Shown piece by piece: positions 53,696-62,936 of a DNA stretch of 64,000 bases (position 1 is its first letter; every line of letters begins with the position of its first letter). This DNA is from Marinobacter salinus (GTDB taxonomy: Bacteria > Pseudomonadota > Gammaproteobacteria > Pseudomonadales > Oleiphilaceae). The DNA is taken from contig NZ_CP017715.1 in assembly GCF_001854125.1 (NCBI RefSeq), positions 3,038,001 through 3,102,000 of the forward strand. Reading direction: 5' to 3'. Under the pieces are notes generated by a model that was given only the letters and a program-made list of their open reading frames with translations, made no database searches and was not told the origin of the DNA. Both the position numbers and the translations under genes were made by a program.

Positions 53696-54847
53696 ATGAA
53701 TCTGACATCAGGACGTCCGCATTTGAACAACCTTGTACGAATCGCACCCGGTGCCCTTGAGTTGGGCCGCCCCCTGCCGTGGAACGTCTACGACGCTGAC
53801 GGCAATGTGCTGCTACGTCAGGGCTATGTGATTCAGACCAATTCCCAGCTGGAGCAGCTGTTTGAACGGGGGCGTTTCAAACCCCGGAAGATTGAACGGC
53901 CTCAGGAAGAAATCGTCGAGGACAACCGGGAACGAAACCCCTTTGCCGACTACCCGGACCTGCTCCAGGCACTTGAGGCAACTCTTAACGCCATCACCAA
54001 CGCCGACCCCTCTGCCCAGAAGCAGCTAATGGGGCTGACCCGAATAATAGAACGAACCTGCATGGAATCCCCGGATGCCAGCCTTGCCCTGGTGCATCTG
54101 TATTCCCTGGGACCCACCATTCATGAGCAGATTCTGTTTTATGCAATCCTCTGCCAGTTCATAGCCCGGCAGTTCGGCCTGGACGAATCACGCATCAGCG
54201 TACTGACCGCTGCCGCACTCACGGCCAATCTCGCCCTCGCTCCTGTTGCCAACCAGTTGAACGCTTCCAACAAAGTGCTAACCCCGGAACAGCGAGGCGT
54301 CATCCGGAAGCACCCTGAACGCAGCATTCAGGCCCTGCGGGCTGCCGGCATCGACAATAAGCTCATGCTCACGATCATCGCCCAGCATCACGAACAGGCT
54401 GATGGTAGCGGCTACCCCGAGGGGCTGAGCGGGACGGGCATCCGGCCAGAAGCGGAAATTCTGGCGCTGTCTGAACGCTATGTCGCCATGATTACCAAGC
54501 GGGCTTATCGAAACCGCATGAATGTGACGGACGCCAGGAAGATGATCGCCACCCTGGCAGATGGCAAATTCCGACCCGCAATTCCGAAGGCCTTGTTACA
54601 GGTACTTGGCGAATACCCGCCGGGGACTCTGGTGCGACTGGACAACAACGAGGTCGCAGTGATAACAAGGCGGCCAGTCCGTGCCTTCGGCCCGTTCGCG
54701 AAAGCGATTTTGGGCCCCGGGGGCAACCGTTACAGCGGAACATTCGAGAGAGACTGCAGTGTGCCAGAGTTCAACATACAGGCTCTCGAAGAGCCCGAAG
54801 TCATGCCCTCCATGGATTTCAGCCTGATCTGGAATTATCGCTCCTGA
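53696..54847 (+). CDS. Degenerate HD-GYP-domain protein
   Basis: A 383-residue protein related to cyclic-di-GMP phosphodiesterases. The N-terminal region (about 10-70: LGRPLPWNVYDADGNVLLRQ) is the domain that usually precedes HD-GYP. The central domain (about 130-300) keeps HHEQADGSGYPEGLSG. However, the HD pair of the metal site, usually in LHDIGK, is replaced by ALTANLALAPVAN, and a later conserved aspartate is a glutamate (LSERYVAMITKRAYR). With two ligand positions changed, phosphodiesterase activity is doubtful; it may instead bind c-di-GMP or a partner. The C-terminal region (about 310-383) is a small extra domain. Confidence 0.85.
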   Translation: MNLTSGRPHLNNLVRIAPGALELGRPLPWNVYDADGNVLLRQGYVIQTNSQLEQLFERGRFKPRKIERPQEEIVEDNRERNPFADYPDLLQALEATLNAITNADPSAQKQLMGLTRIIERTCMESPDASLALVHLYSLGPTIHEQILFYAILCQFIARQFGLDESRISVLTAAALTANLALAPVANQLNASNKVLTPEQRGVIRKHPERSIQALRAAGIDNKLMLTIIAQHHEQADGSGYPEGLSGTGIRPEAEILALSERYVAMITKRAYRNRMNVTDARKMIATLADGKFRPAIPKALLQVLGEYPPGTLVRLDNNEVAVITRRPVRAFGPFAKAILGPGGNRYSGTFERDCSVPEFNIQALEEPEVMPSMDFSLIWNYRS

Positions 54848-54867
54848 CCCGTGAAATTCCAGCGGGA

Positions 54868-55713
54868 TTACCGCAGCTCCAGCGCCTCCGCATGATGATT
54901 CAGGTGTTCGTCGATAAATGATGCGATAAAGAAATAGCTGTGATCATAGCCCCGGTGCATTCGAAGATTAATGTGATGGTGGAACTTTTCACAGGCATCA
55001 GCCAACGCGTCCGGATTGAGCTGGCTATCCAGAAACTCATCCGCTGTACCCTGGTCAATCAGTATCGGCAGCCGCTCACGCGCGGTCGGAATCAACAGGG
55101 TGGCGTCCCATTCTTCCCAGGCCCGGGTGTCGTCTCCGAGGTAGCCTTTGAACGCTTTCTGCCCCCATGGGCATTCGGTGGGATTGGCAATCGGCGCAAA
55201 CGCAGACACTGAAGCATAAAGGCCGGGATTCTTGAGCGCACAGATCAGTGCGCCGTGACCGCCCATGGAATGACCGCTCACAGAGCGCTTCTCTGTCACT
55301 GGCAATTCACTCTCGACCAGCTGAGGCAGCTCCTTTACTACATAATCGTACATCCGGTAATGGGGTGCCCACGGCTGTTGCGTCGCATTGATATAAAAAC
55401 CTGCGCCGGAACCAAAATCGTAACTGTCGTCTTCACCCGGCAGATTAAGGCCGCGCGGACTGGTGTCCGGACAAATAAGGGCCAGACCCAGTTTCGCTGC
55501 CTGTTTTTGTGCACCAGCCTTCTGCATAAAGTTCTGGTCGGTACAGGTAAGCCCTGACAACCAGTAAAGGGCCGGCACTTTTCGCGGATTCCGGCCCACA
55601 GCTGACGGTGGCAGGTAGACCGCAAACTCCATGTCACATTCCAGGGTCGCGGAATGGTGACGATATCGACGGTGTTCGCCGTCGAAACTCACGTTCGTGG
55701 ATAAGAGTTCCAT
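54868..55713 (-). CDS. fghA: S-formylglutathione hydrolase
   Basis: A 281-residue alpha/beta-hydrolase (esterase D family) that splits S-formylglutathione to formate and glutathione in formaldehyde detoxification. The nucleophile is in SVSGHSMGGHGALICALKNP, close to residue 147; the oxyanion and other regions are VPALYWLSGLTCTDQNFMQKAG, DTSPRGLNLPGEDDSYDFG, and the catalytic histidine in MHRGYDHSYFFIASFIDEHL. Asp of the triad lies in PILIDQGTADEFL. It is usually linked to glutathione-dependent formaldehyde dehydrogenase, which is not in this stretch; it is convergent with the HD-GYP-like gene. Confidence 0.94.
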   Translation of the reverse strand: MELLSTNVSFDGEHRRYRHHSATLECDMEFAVYLPPSAVGRNPRKVPALYWLSGLTCTDQNFMQKAGAQKQAAKLGLALICPDTSPRGLNLPGEDDSYDFGSGAGFYINATQQPWAPHYRMYDYVVKELPQLVESELPVTEKRSVSGHSMGGHGALICALKNPGLYASVSAFAPIANPTECPWGQKAFKGYLGDDTRAWEEWDATLLIPTARERLPILIDQGTADEFLDSQLNPDALADACEKFHHHINLRMHRGYDHSYFFIASFIDEHLNHHAEALELR

Positions 55714-55740
55714 AATATCCTCGGTTCACAAGAAGTGAAG

Positions 55741-56172
55741 TCAGTCCTCGGCGTCGGCGTATCTGGGCAGTTCAACCCCGCAACCGACACGCGCCAGTTC
55801 GGACAGAATGGCACTGCGTGTAACAATGCCAATCAGTTTGCCATGATCCACCACAGGGTACACTTTCGGCTTCCCGGCGCCGAGGTTTTGGGCCAGATCC
55901 ACCACCGACATCTCCGGAGAGATAGTGACCGGTTCCCGAAACATGACATCGTCCACGATAGGGTCACCCTCGCAGTGATAACTGCTGACCAACAAGGAAT
56001 GGATGCAATCCTGCTCCGACACGAAACCGAGTACACGGCGGTGATCATCGACAACCGGCAAGCCGGACACGTGATTGTGCAAGAGTGTTTTAACAACACT
56101 GGTCAGTGGCGTTCCACACCGAACCGGCTCGATGTGATTCCACATAACATCAGAAACCTTCACTGAACGCAT
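55741..56172 (-). CDS. CBS-domain-pair protein
   Basis: A 143-residue protein made of two CBS motifs: VSDVMWNHIEPVRCGTPLTSV then GLPVVDDHRRVLGFVSEQD, and VDDVMFREPVTISPEMSVVD then VYPVVDHGKLIGIVTRSAIL. There is no other domain. Such proteins sense adenosine nucleotides and alter partner activity. It lies 27 bp upstream of fghA on the same strand and may be co-transcribed with it. The gene-free 268 bp to its right holds the alanine-symporter promoter region, where I see no clear motif. Confidence 0.9.
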   Translation of the reverse strand: MRSVKVSDVMWNHIEPVRCGTPLTSVVKTLLHNHVSGLPVVDDHRRVLGFVSEQDCIHSLLVSSYHCEGDPIVDDVMFREPVTISPEMSVVDLAQNLGAGKPKVYPVVDHGKLIGIVTRSAILSELARVGCGVELPRYADAED

Positions 56173-56440
56173 GGGCAGCCCTCTCCCCGTTGGTTATCTT
56201 CATACTGCCCCGAAAACGGGGCCTTTGCCTATAAACATAGGCAATGCATAAGATAAATGAAAACCTAAAAACGGCTCTTTGCACGGGTTATGATCCGGAT
56301 CAGTTTCCCGTTTCCCGAGGCCCGAATGTCTCACCTGCGGCGCATCGATCCGGTAGCCAATGGTTTACAGGTGAACAATATTTATTAGAATCCGTCAGTT
56401 ATGCCTCACAAGGGCGCAACCGAAAACTCCGGGAGACCCC

Positions 56441-57799
56441 ATGGACGCCATCTCATCCTTTGTCAGCCAGATCAATTCACTGGTATGGGGCCCACCCATG
56501 CTGGTTCTCATCCTCGGCGTGGGGTTGTTTCTAAGCCTGGGGCTGAAACTGATGCCTGTGTTGAAACTGGGAGCGGGCTTTCGGCTGATGTGGCAGGGCC
56601 GCAAGGCCGAGGGCGCCGAATCCGAGGGTGAGATTCCCCCGTTCCAGGCTCTGATGACGGCGCTGTCCGCAACGGTCGGAACCGGCAACATTGCCGGGGT
56701 TGCAACGGCGGTGTTCCTTGGCGGGCCCGGCGCGTTGTTCTGGATGTGGCTGACGGCGCTGGTGGGAATGGCCACGAAATACTCGGAAGCCGTGCTCGCA
56801 GTTCAGTTCCGGGAAGTGGATGAGCGCGGCGCCCATGTGGGAGGACCGATGTATTACATCCGCAATGGGCTTGGCCGCAAGTGGGCGTGGCTGGGCGTGC
56901 TGTTCGCCATTTTCGCGGCTATTGCCGGATTCGGTATCGGTAATACCGTACAGGCCAATTCAGTCGCTGACGTGATGGAAGCCAGCTTCGGCCTGCCAAA
57001 CTGGGTTACCGGGCTCATCCTGATGGTACTGGTCGGTGCGGTTCTGATAGGCGGTATCCGCCGGATTGGTCACGTTGCCAGTGCGCTGGTGCCGATCATG
57101 GCGATATCGTACCTGCTGGCCGGGCTTCTGGTTCTAAGCATCAATGCTGCCGCCATTCCCCAGGCCCTTGCCATGGTATTTGAACATGCTTTCAGCCCGA
57201 TCGCCGCAGAAGGCGGCTTTGCCGGTGCCGCAGTCTGGGCCGCCATACGTTTCGGCGTTGCCCGCGGAATCTTCTCCAACGAGGCGGGCCTCGGGTCCGC
57301 ACCCATTGCCCATGCAGCGGCACAAACCAGAAACCCGATCAGTCAGGGCATGGTGGCCATGCTGGGCACCTTCATTGACACTATCATCTTATGCACCATC
57401 ACCGGTTTGGTGATCATCACCTCGGGCACCTGGACCGCCGGGATCTCCGGTGCGGAACTGACCTCCATGGCCTTTGCCGAAGCGCTGCCGGGCGTCGGTA
57501 ATTACCTTGTCGCGATTGCGCTGGCGGTTTTCGCTTTTACAACTATTCTGGGCTGGTCCTTTTATGGTGAACGTTGCATTGAGTTTCTGTTTGGCGTGAA
57601 GGCCATCCTGCCCTATCGGATCGCCTGGATTATCGCCATCCCCGTCGGCGCCACTCTGAATCTCGGCTTCGTCTGGCTGGTGGCAGACACACTGAACGCC
57701 ATGATGGCACTGCCCAACCTGGTGGCTCTGCTGTTGCTAGGCCCGGTGGTTTTCAAACTGACCAGAGAGCACTTTGAAAAACAGAAGGTCAGTGACTGA
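56441..57799 (+). CDS. Sodium:alanine symporter (AGCS family)
   Basis: A 452-residue inner-membrane symporter with about 11 helices that takes up alanine or glycine with Na+. Family marks are ALMTALSATVGTGNIAGVATAVFLGGPGALFWMW (in parts: LSATVGTGNIAGVATAVFLG), YSEAVLAVQFREVDERGAHVGGPMYYI, IFSNEAGLGSAPIAHAAAQT and AFTTILGWSFYGERCIEFLFG. The start is the ATG at 56441, after GGGAGA. It stands alone between the CBS gene and the peroxiredoxin gene. Confidence 0.94.
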   Translation: MDAISSFVSQINSLVWGPPMLVLILGVGLFLSLGLKLMPVLKLGAGFRLMWQGRKAEGAESEGEIPPFQALMTALSATVGTGNIAGVATAVFLGGPGALFWMWLTALVGMATKYSEAVLAVQFREVDERGAHVGGPMYYIRNGLGRKWAWLGVLFAIFAAIAGFGIGNTVQANSVADVMEASFGLPNWVTGLILMVLVGAVLIGGIRRIGHVASALVPIMAISYLLAGLLVLSINAAAIPQALAMVFEHAFSPIAAEGGFAGAAVWAAIRFGVARGIFSNEAGLGSAPIAHAAAQTRNPISQGMVAMLGTFIDTIILCTITGLVIITSGTWTAGISGAELTSMAFAEALPGVGNYLVAIALAVFAFTTILGWSFYGERCIEFLFGVKAILPYRIAWIIAIPVGATLNLGFVWLVADTLNAMMALPNLVALLLLGPVVFKLTREHFEKQKVSD

Positions 57800-57925
57800 G
57801 AAACAGGCCCTTGTATTCCGGGCGAACACGACCCACGTTTGTGGTATAGACTCAGTAAAACGTTCCGGCCATTGATCATGCCGGTCAGACAGGAATTTTG
57901 GAGTAGCATCAAAAGGAGAACGACT

Positions 57926-58579
57926 ATGAGTTTACGTCTGGGAGATACCGCACCGGATTTCGAACAGGACTCCAATGAAGGCAGGATATCGTTTTACGAC
58001 TGGCTGGGTGACAGCTGGGGCGTACTGTTCTCGCATCCGGCAGACTTCACACCGGTATGCACAACAGAGCTGGGCCTGACTGCCAAGCTCAAGGATCAGT
58101 TCGCCAAGCGCAATGTCAAAGCCATCGCCCTGAGCGTGGACCCGGTCGATTCCCATAAGGAGTGGATCAAGGACATTGAGGAGACCCAGGGCTGCTCGGT
58201 CAATTTTCCAATCATTGCCGATCAGGACCGGAAAGTGTCCGAACTCTATGACATGATCCACCCCAACGCTGACAGTAGTCTGACGGTTCGCTCCCTGTTC
58301 GTGATTGATCCGAACAAGAAGGTGCGCCTGATCATCACCTATCCGGCCAGCACCGGCCGCAACTTCAACGAAGTGCTTCGGGTCATCGATTCCCTGCAGC
58401 TGACGGACGAGCACAAAGTCGCCACGCCGGGCAACTGGGAACGTGGTGGCGACGTGGTCATCGTGCCCTCGCTACAGGACGAAGAAGAGATCAAGCAGCG
58501 GTTCCCGCAGGGTTACAAGACGGTGAAGTCTTACCTGCGCATGACGCCGGATCCGAAGTCCAACTGGAGCGGTGACTGA
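57926..58579 (+). CDS. Peroxiredoxin, 1-Cys (Prx6) type
   Basis: A 217-residue thiol peroxidase. The peroxidatic cysteine is C45 in FSHPADFTPVCTTELG; the active-site arginine region is DSSLTVRSLFVIDPNKKVRL. The C-terminal arm PGNWERGGDVVIVPSLQDEE is the Prx6 dimer extension. No resolving cysteine is evident in the usual 2-Cys position, although there is a second Cys in TQGCSVNFP. It reduces hydrogen peroxide and lipid peroxides in the cytosol. The ATG at 57926 follows AAAAGGAG; an earlier in-frame start would add 29 unrelated residues. Confidence 0.94.
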   Translation: MSLRLGDTAPDFEQDSNEGRISFYDWLGDSWGVLFSHPADFTPVCTTELGLTAKLKDQFAKRNVKAIALSVDPVDSHKEWIKDIEETQGCSVNFPIIADQDRKVSELYDMIHPNADSSLTVRSLFVIDPNKKVRLIITYPASTGRNFNEVLRVIDSLQLTDEHKVATPGNWERGGDVVIVPSLQDEEEIKQRFPQGYKTVKSYLRMTPDPKSNWSGD

Positions 58580-58604
58580 GTGCTTTAACTAGCCACAAAT
58601 ACTG

Positions 58605-58641
58605 AAAAGGCCGGGCAGCGAAGCTGCCCGGCCTTTTTTTT
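58605..58641. terminator. Bidirectional terminator between the peroxiredoxin gene and metQ
   Basis: AAAAGGCCGGGCAGC pairs perfectly with GCTGCCCGGCCTTTT around a three-base loop, with eight T residues on the plus strand. It serves two convergent genes. Confidence 0.92.
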
Positions 58642-58674
58642 GTCACAGCGGTCCGGCCCCGGGGCCGGACTTCA

Positions 58675-59457
58675 TCAGTATGCCGGAACAACGGCACCCT
58701 CATAGTTCTTCAGGATAAAGTCCTTCACTGCCTCGGAATTCAGTGCTGCTGCCAGCTTCTGCATGGCTTCGCTATCCTTGTTGTCCGGGCGGGCAACCAG
58801 GATGTTCACGTACGGGGAGTCAGAACCTTCTATTACCAGCGCGTCTTCGGTCGGGTTCAGACCCGCTTCCAGCGCATAGTTGGTATTGATCAATGCTACA
58901 TCCACCTGGTTCAGGATCCGGGGCAGGGTTGCCGCTTCCAGCTCCTTGAAGTCCAGATCTTTCGGGTTCTCAGCGATATCGCGGGGAGTCGCGGTGATTT
59001 TGCTGGCATCCTCAAGTTTGATCAGGCCTGCTTTCTGGAGCAACAGAAGGGCACGGCCACCATTGGTCGGATCATTCGGGATGGCAACAACAGCGCCCTC
59101 TTCAAGTTCGTCCAGAGAATCAATCTTGCTCGAATAAGCACCAAACGGCTCGACGTGAACACCGGTGACAGTAACCAGGTTGGTACCGCGACCTGCATTG
59201 AACTCATCCAGATACGGCTTGTGCTGGAAGAAGTTGGCGTCCATCCGCTTCTGATCCACCTGAATGTTGGGCTGGATATAATCCGTGAATACCTTCACAT
59301 CCAGCTCCACACCCTGTTCGGCCAGCTGTGGCTTCACGAATTCCAGAATCTCCGCATGGGGAACCGGGGTTGCTGCAACGGACAGCTCTTCTGCAGCGAC
59401 AGTGCCAGAAAAGGTTGCTGCGGCGGCCAGTGCCACGACTGTTTTCTTCAGATTCAT
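58675..59457 (-). CDS. metQ: Methionine ABC transporter, substrate-binding protein MetQ
   Basis: A 260-residue NlpA-family binding protein for methionine. It starts with a signal peptide (MNLKKTVVALAAAATFSGTV, cleavage near AAEEL), then LSVAATPVPHAEILEFVKPQ. Binding-site motifs are FQHKPYLDEFN, IPNDPTNGGRALLLLQKAGL and VDVALINTNYALEAGL. There is no lipobox cysteine, unlike many MetQ proteins, so it is probably free in the periplasm rather than lipid-anchored. It is separated from metI by 184 bp containing a long palindrome. As last gene of the unit it may be expressed at a different level from the permease and ATPase. Confidence 0.93.
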   Translation of the reverse strand: MNLKKTVVALAAAATFSGTVAAEELSVAATPVPHAEILEFVKPQLAEQGVELDVKVFTDYIQPNIQVDQKRMDANFFQHKPYLDEFNAGRGTNLVTVTGVHVEPFGAYSSKIDSLDELEEGAVVAIPNDPTNGGRALLLLQKAGLIKLEDASKITATPRDIAENPKDLDFKELEAATLPRILNQVDVALINTNYALEAGLNPTEDALVIEGSDSPYVNILVARPDNKDSEAMQKLAAALNSEAVKDFILKNYEGAVVPAY

Positions 59458-59519
59458 AAATCAGTTCTCCTGTTAAACATCTTGGACGATGTGAATTCAA
59501 TGTCGGGGAGTACGGCCCA

Positions 59520-59620
59520 CGGTTGGAAACACCTTCCGAAAAACGCCCATAAATACATCCCTGTAGGGCTCGGTCGCGCCATCCCTGGCGCTCCACGTTT
59601 TCGGAAGGTGTTTCCAACCG
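59520..59620. repeat. Long palindromic element between metI and metQ
   Basis: A perfect 23-bp inverted repeat (59520-59542 against 59598-59620; arm CGGTTGGAAACACCTTCCGA plus three A) frames a 55-base centre with two smaller hairpins: CCCTGTAGGG and GCGCCATCCCTGGCGC. The layout fits a cloverleaf-like structure in RNA or single-stranded DNA. It interrupts the met operon. The centre differs from that of the two other long hairpins, so I treat it as another family. Confidence 0.85.
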
Positions 59621-59641
59621 CGCGCCTACATAAAGCTGTGG

Positions 59642-60307
59642 TTATTTGCGGCTGAAATACAAAACCAGACGGTCACCGACCATCTGCAATACCTGTACGA
59701 AAATAACCAGTAAGGCGACTGTAATCACCATGACGTCGGTCTGGAATCGTTGATACCCGAAGCGGATCGCCAGGTCACCCAGGCCACCGCCGCCGATAAC
59801 GCCGGACATGGCCGCGTACGACACCAGGGTGATGGCTGTTACGGTAATACCGGCGATGATGCCCGGCAGGGCCTCTGGCAACAAGGCTCCGAAAATGATC
59901 TGTTTCACGCTCGCGCCCATGGCCTGCGTCGCTTCGATGATGCCGCGATCCACTTCCCTCAGAGAGGTTTCCACCAGCCGAGCGAAAAAGGGCGCCCCGC
60001 CCGCCACCAGGGGAGGAATGGCACCGGCAACGCCAAGAGAAGTACCGATCAGCATGACGGTGAACGGAATCATCACAATCAACAGGATGATAAAAGGCAC
60101 CGACCGCAGCACGTTCACCACGAACGACAGCACCGCATACGCCACCGGCTGCTCAAGCAGCTGACGCTTGCCAAACAGAAACAGCAGCACGCCGACAGGC
60201 AAGCCGATCAGCACACTGAACAGCAGGGACATGCCTACCATGATCAGTGTGTCCCAGCTCGCCCAGCCAATCTCGCTCCAGTCTACATTGCTCAAAAGGG
60301 CTTCCAT
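59642..60307 (-). CDS. metI: Methionine ABC transporter permease MetI
   Basis: A 221-residue permease with five helices. The EAA loop that contacts the ATPase is EATQAMGASVKQIIFGALLPEALPGI (in parts: EATQAMGASVKQIIFGALLP), and LSFVVNVLRSVPFIILLIVM plus GGLGDLAIRFGYQRF are typical of MetI. Its ATG overlaps the metN stop codon by one base (TGATG), giving translational coupling. Confidence 0.95.
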   Translation of the reverse strand: MEALLSNVDWSEIGWASWDTLIMVGMSLLFSVLIGLPVGVLLFLFGKRQLLEQPVAYAVLSFVVNVLRSVPFIILLIVMIPFTVMLIGTSLGVAGAIPPLVAGGAPFFARLVETSLREVDRGIIEATQAMGASVKQIIFGALLPEALPGIIAGITVTAITLVSYAAMSGVIGGGGLGDLAIRFGYQRFQTDVMVITVALLVIFVQVLQMVGDRLVLYFSRK

Positions 60308-61314
60308 CAGCGCAGCACCTCCACATGAACGTCGGCCGCTTCCAGCGCCTGCATGGCAACCGCCAGGTCACCACCCACCAGCGAGAGTGTCAGCTGGCCA
60401 TAGGGCGTATCTTTGATGTGGTCGATACGGCCGGAGAGAATACTGAAATCCACGCCGGACTGGCGGGCTACACTGCCAAGCAATGGTTTATACGTCGCAT
60501 CGCCCTTGAAGGTCAGGCGCATGATACGGCCATCAGCCTTCTGGAAGTCTTCCTGCAGTTCCTCACCGTCGATGCTCTCGCTCTCGAACACGAAGTCCCG
60601 GGTAGTCGGATGCGTGGGGTGCAGGAACACATCACTGACCGGCCCCATTTCGACCACACGGCCGGCATCCATAACCGCGACCCGGTCGCAGACACGTCGC
60701 ACCACATCCATTTCATGGGTGATCAACACAATCGTCAGACCCAGTTCCCGGTTAATGTCCGCCAGCAGTCTGAGCACTGATTGGGTTGTTTGGGGATCAA
60801 GTGCACTGGTGGCTTCATCGCACAACAGAATGGTCGGACGACAGGCCAGCGCCCGGGCAATTCCGACCCGCTGTTTCTGGCCCCCGGAAAGCTGGGACGG
60901 GTATTTGTCGGCATGATCACTCAGGCTTACCCGCGCCAACAATTCCTGCACCCGATCCCGGATCTCGGCTTTGGAATAGATGCCAGCGAGTTTCATCGGG
61001 AAGGCAATATTATCGGTAACGGTCTTGGATGACAGCAGGTTGAAATGCTGGAAAATCATCCCGACTTTGCGGCGGAATGCGCGCAATTCCGCAGCGCTGT
61101 AATCGGTAATATTCTCGTCGTCGATCAGTATGCGACCACCGGTGGGCGGTTCAAGCAGATTGATCAGACGTACCAGCGTGGATTTGCCCGCGCCGGAGTG
61201 GCCGACGATACCGAACACCTCGCCGGTTTCTATGGTCATATCGGTCGGATGCAGCGCGGGGATCGCCCGGCCACCTACCTGATACGACTTCTGTACCTGG
61301 TCAAATACAATCAC
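60307..61314 (-). CDS. metN: Methionine ABC transporter ATP-binding protein MetN
   Basis: A 335-residue ATPase. Walker A is [20 protein letters not shown], the signature is [20 protein letters not shown], Walker B is [13 protein letters not shown] and the switch is [10 protein letters not shown]. The C-terminal ACT-like domain (about 255-335; [20 protein letters not shown]) binds methionine and inhibits transport when the internal level is high. It is the first gene of the operon. I looked at the 190 bp upstream for a SAM riboswitch or MetJ boxes and saw none. Confidence 0.95.
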   Translation of the reverse strand: MIVFDQVQKSYQVGGRAIPALHPTDMTIETGEVFGIVGHSGAGKSTLVRLINLLEPPTGGRILIDDENITDYSAAELRAFRRKVGMIFQHFNLLSSKTVTDNIAFPMKLAGIYSKAEIRDRVQELLARVSLSDHADKYPSQLSGGQKQRVGIARALACRPTILLCDEATSALDPQTTQSVLRLLADINRELGLTIVLITHEMDVVRRVCDRVAVMDAGRVVEMGPVSDVFLHPTHPTTRDFVFESESIDGEELQEDFQKADGRIMRLTFKGDATYKPLLGSVARQSGVDFSILSGRIDHIKDTPYGQLTLSLVGGDLAVAMQALEAADVHVEVLR

Positions 61315-61504
61315 GGTCAGCGCCTTGTGGGTGCAGCGTTAAAAGCGGGCGATTATAGCTCATTCAGGGTCCAAACCCGAACTGACCGGCTTGGTAGTTG
61401 CCCTTACACAAATGGTTACCTGACACCGTCTCCGGATGTGCACTAAACTCGCTTGTTACACGCATCTTAAATTTCCCGAGCCGGGCTACCCTGAGGCTAT
61501 TCAA

Positions 61505-62926
61505 TTGACCACCCCAACCGACACTACGCCTTCACGGATGAATTCAACCCAGGCATGGGTTGCCTACCTGAGCAAAGTGGAACTGCCAGTACTGGCCAAC
61601 ACACTCAGGCGCATCAGTGAACTGACCGACAGCCGCAATAGTACGGTCAATGAACTCGCCAACGTGATTCTCAATGATGCCCAGCTCACGTCTCAGGTGC
61701 TGCGACTGTCCAACACCGTGTTCTATAACCAGACCCGAACCCAGGTCAGCACCGTGAGCCGTGCCATTACCCTGATCGGGTTCGATGCGGTGAAATCCAT
61801 GGCCATTTCATCCCTGATCGTCGACTCCCTGTTGCAACGAAACGATCGGCCACATCTTCTGCGCTGCCTGGCCCGTGCCATTCACGCCGCCGTTCAGGCC
61901 CGCTGCCTGATGCCAAAACGCAATGAAACGGCGCTCGAAGAAGTGTTTATCGGCGCCTTGCTGATGAATATCGGGGAGCTGGCGTTCTGGTCCTGCGAGA
62001 CCGAACAGGCCACCGAGCTGGAACAGAGACTCCGACTGGAAGAGCCTCCAGTGGAAGCCCAGAAAGCGGTTCTGCACACGACTTTCACGGAAATCACCCG
62101 GGGCCTTGTGGATGCCTGGTCATTGGGACCGTTTATCAGCGATGTCGTTTCGCCAGGGCAAGCCAATTCTCCCGCAGCCAGCCTGGTCCGAAACTCCGTG
62201 GAAATGGCACGGCTGTCGGAAAACGGATGGCGCGGCGACGACATGGACAAGGTACTTGAACGGCTTGGCAAGGATATTGGTGAAACGCCCGCGGCAGTGC
62301 GTGACCAAGTCAAAGTCAATGCCACCGAGGCAACCCGGGTGGCGGTTTCCCTAGGGATTCCGCAAGTTACTGCATTGATGCCCGGCAATCAGCAAGACAA
62401 CGGAAGTGCGGTCCGCAAGGCACCGGATATGGACCCGGAGCTTCAATTACAGATTCTCCGTGACCTGACCCAGAGTCTTGCTGAAAAGCCGGACATCAAC
62501 GAGATCTGTCAGTTGGTGATCGAAGGCATTCAGCGGGCCATCGGCATGCAGCGGGTTGCCCTGTTAATGAATGATCGAAGCGGGCGGGAGCTGGTTCCTC
62601 GCAAGCTCAGCGGTCGCGGCACGGATGAGTGGCGGGACAACTTTGCGATCAGCCGGGACGGCACCGGTCCTCTGGGCAGTCTCCTGCCCCATGCCAGCTG
62701 TTCCGTGTACCAGCCAAAACCCAATGCCGAAGCCGTTCCCTACGACCGCTGGCTGGGCCGGGTGCCTGCGCTGGTCGGCCCTCTCAGGGCTAACGGTCGC
62801 CTGATTGGCCTGTTTTACGCCGACAATGCTGCCGGCGACTATGTGCCATCGGAACAGCAGCTGACGGCGTTCGGACATTTTATCCAGAACGCCCAGCTGT
62901 GCCTCAACCTGATCGCATCGTCGTGA
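61505..62926 (+). CDS. HDOD-domain protein with C-terminal GAF-like domain
   Basis: A 473-residue signalling protein. The HDOD domain (about 20-215) reads LPVLANTLRRISELTDSRNS, NDAQLTSQVLRLSNTVFYN and VSRAITLIGFDAVKSMAISS, all typical. After a linker, a GAF-like domain (about 315-470) contains LAEKPDINEICQLVIEGIQRAI and VGPLRANGRLIGLFYADNAAG. The start is uncertain: TTG at 61505 sits eight bases after GAGG and is preferred; ATG at 61436 has a poor leader, and ATG at 61538 has no clear ribosome site. HDOD proteins regulate motility, c-di-GMP output or stress responses; the role here is unknown. Confidence 0.85.
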   Translation: MTTPTDTTPSRMNSTQAWVAYLSKVELPVLANTLRRISELTDSRNSTVNELANVILNDAQLTSQVLRLSNTVFYNQTRTQVSTVSRAITLIGFDAVKSMAISSLIVDSLLQRNDRPHLLRCLARAIHAAVQARCLMPKRNETALEEVFIGALLMNIGELAFWSCETEQATELEQRLRLEEPPVEAQKAVLHTTFTEITRGLVDAWSLGPFISDVVSPGQANSPAASLVRNSVEMARLSENGWRGDDMDKVLERLGKDIGETPAAVRDQVKVNATEATRVAVSLGIPQVTALMPGNQQDNGSAVRKAPDMDPELQLQILRDLTQSLAEKPDINEICQLVIEGIQRAIGMQRVALLMNDRSGRELVPRKLSGRGTDEWRDNFAISRDGTGPLGSLLPHASCSVYQPKPNAEAVPYDRWLGRVPALVGPLRANGRLIGLFYADNAAGDYVPSEQQLTAFGHFIQNAQLCLNLIASS

Positions 62927-62936
62927 CGAAAACCGA

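Noticed and set aside
61315-61504. SAM riboswitch or MetJ boxes before metN
   Set aside because: I found neither the conserved aptamer segments nor AGACGTCT-like repeats.
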